DNA of 5,259 bases from Chromobacteriaceae bacterium (GTDB taxonomy: Bacteria > Pseudomonadota > Gammaproteobacteria > Burkholderiales > Aquaspirillaceae): NCBI GenBank assembly GCA_030151505.1, contig JASLDQ010000141.1, positions 1 through 5,259 of the forward strand, written 5' to 3'. The notes below the pieces were generated by a model that saw nothing but the letters and a program-made list of their open reading frames with translations, was not told the DNA's origin and ran no database searches. Shown here one piece after another: positions 5,038-5,259 of this stretch. Numbering within the stretch: the stretch's first letter is position 1; each line of letters begins with the position of its first letter. Position numbers and translations under genes: made by a program.

Positions 5038-5258
5038 GGTCGGCATCCTTGGGATTTGATGGACGAAGAGGTTGGCGTGACGGGTTTGACCGGCGGGCGA
5101 CGACGCGACGTGCCGAACAGGGTGGCCAGCGCCATGGGGCGGCGCCAGCCGAGCAAGAGGGCGATATGCAGGCCGGTCAGCGCCAGCGTGGTGTTGGCGA
5201 GAAATTCGTGGAGGTCGGCCAGATCGTCAGCGGTGATTGGACCGATGATGCGTTCTTC
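5034..5258 (-). CDS. Membrane cytochrome b (b561/CYTB domain), C-terminal part, 5' end outside the window
   Basis: An open frame enters from the right edge and gives 74 residues before its TGA, which overlaps the SHP start as ATGA. The readable part begins EERIIGPITADDLADLHEFL and contains H17 and H31 (14 residues apart) in a hydrophobic segment, LHEFLANTTLALTGLH. This is the last helix of a di-heme CYTB-type membrane cytochrome with its two heme ligands. A cytoplasmic tail of about 35 residues follows, rich in Arg, Pro, Thr and Ser. Known SHP/DHC clusters carry such a cytochrome b, thought to link the quinol pool to DHC and SHP. It is a different gene from the b561 at 2399-2956. The start, the first three helices and the promoter lie beyond the window. 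Confidence 0.85.
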   Translation of the reverse strand, partial: EERIIGPITADDLADLHEFLANTTLALTGLHIALLLGWRRPMALATLFGTSRRRPPVKPVTPTSSSIKSQGCRP

Positions 5259-5259
5259 G

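Noticed and set aside
5038..5046. Upstream ATG for SHP at 5046.
   Set aside because: That ATG overlaps the AAGGA ribosome site; the ATG at 5037 is correctly spaced and overlaps the previous stop as ATGA.
1..5259. CRISPR array, insertion sequence, tRNA or rRNA.
   Set aside because: No regularly spaced direct repeats, transposase motifs, terminal repeats or RNA-gene signatures were seen.

Overview
The window looks like a high-GC proteobacterial chromosome fragment. The genes are tightly packed, GC-rich at third codon positions, and use PmrA/QseB-type regulation and periplasmic c-type cytochromes. A betaproteobacterium is my best guess from the flavour of the proteins; this is inference, not a database result.

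Layout. Bases 1-370 hold no gene I can support. They contain a GC-rich hairpin, a distinct AT-rich island (about 111-170) that probably carries the promoter and operator, and a GC-rich leader with several perfect inverted repeats. On the + strand follow an OmpR-class response regulator (371-1033) and its membrane histidine kinase (1030-2352), overlapping by ATGA; both are of the QseBC/PmrAB type. Everything to the right is on the - strand. Read in its own direction it is: the C-terminal part of a membrane di-heme cytochrome b (5034-5258, cut by the window edge), an SHP-family cytochrome c (4624-5037), a DHC-family diheme cytochrome c (4110-4613), a cation diffusion facilitator (3018-3929), and a complete CybB-type cytochrome b561 (2399-2956). 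The last gene converges on the kinase.

How it works together. Cytochrome b, SHP and DHC are translationally coupled or separated by only 10 nt, so they form one operon whose promoter lies off the right edge. SHP (sphaeroides heme protein) is the unusual c-type cytochrome with an Asn axial ligand that can bind O2 and other small ligands. DHC is its known electron-donor partner, and the membrane cytochrome b is the presumed quinol-side donor. The inferred route is quinol -> cytochrome b -> DHC -> SHP -> unknown small-molecule acceptor in the periplasm. A second cytochrome b561 and a metal exporter sit downstream, separated by gaps full of inverted repeats, and may be separate transcription units. 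The nearby QseBC-like pair is a plausible regulator of the locus.

The most noteworthy items are the SHP/DHC/cytochrome b redox module, whose physiological function is to my knowledge unsettled; its pairing with a two-component system and a second cytochrome b; the acidic cluster in the kinase sensor domain; and the alternating inverted repeats at 4021-4059.
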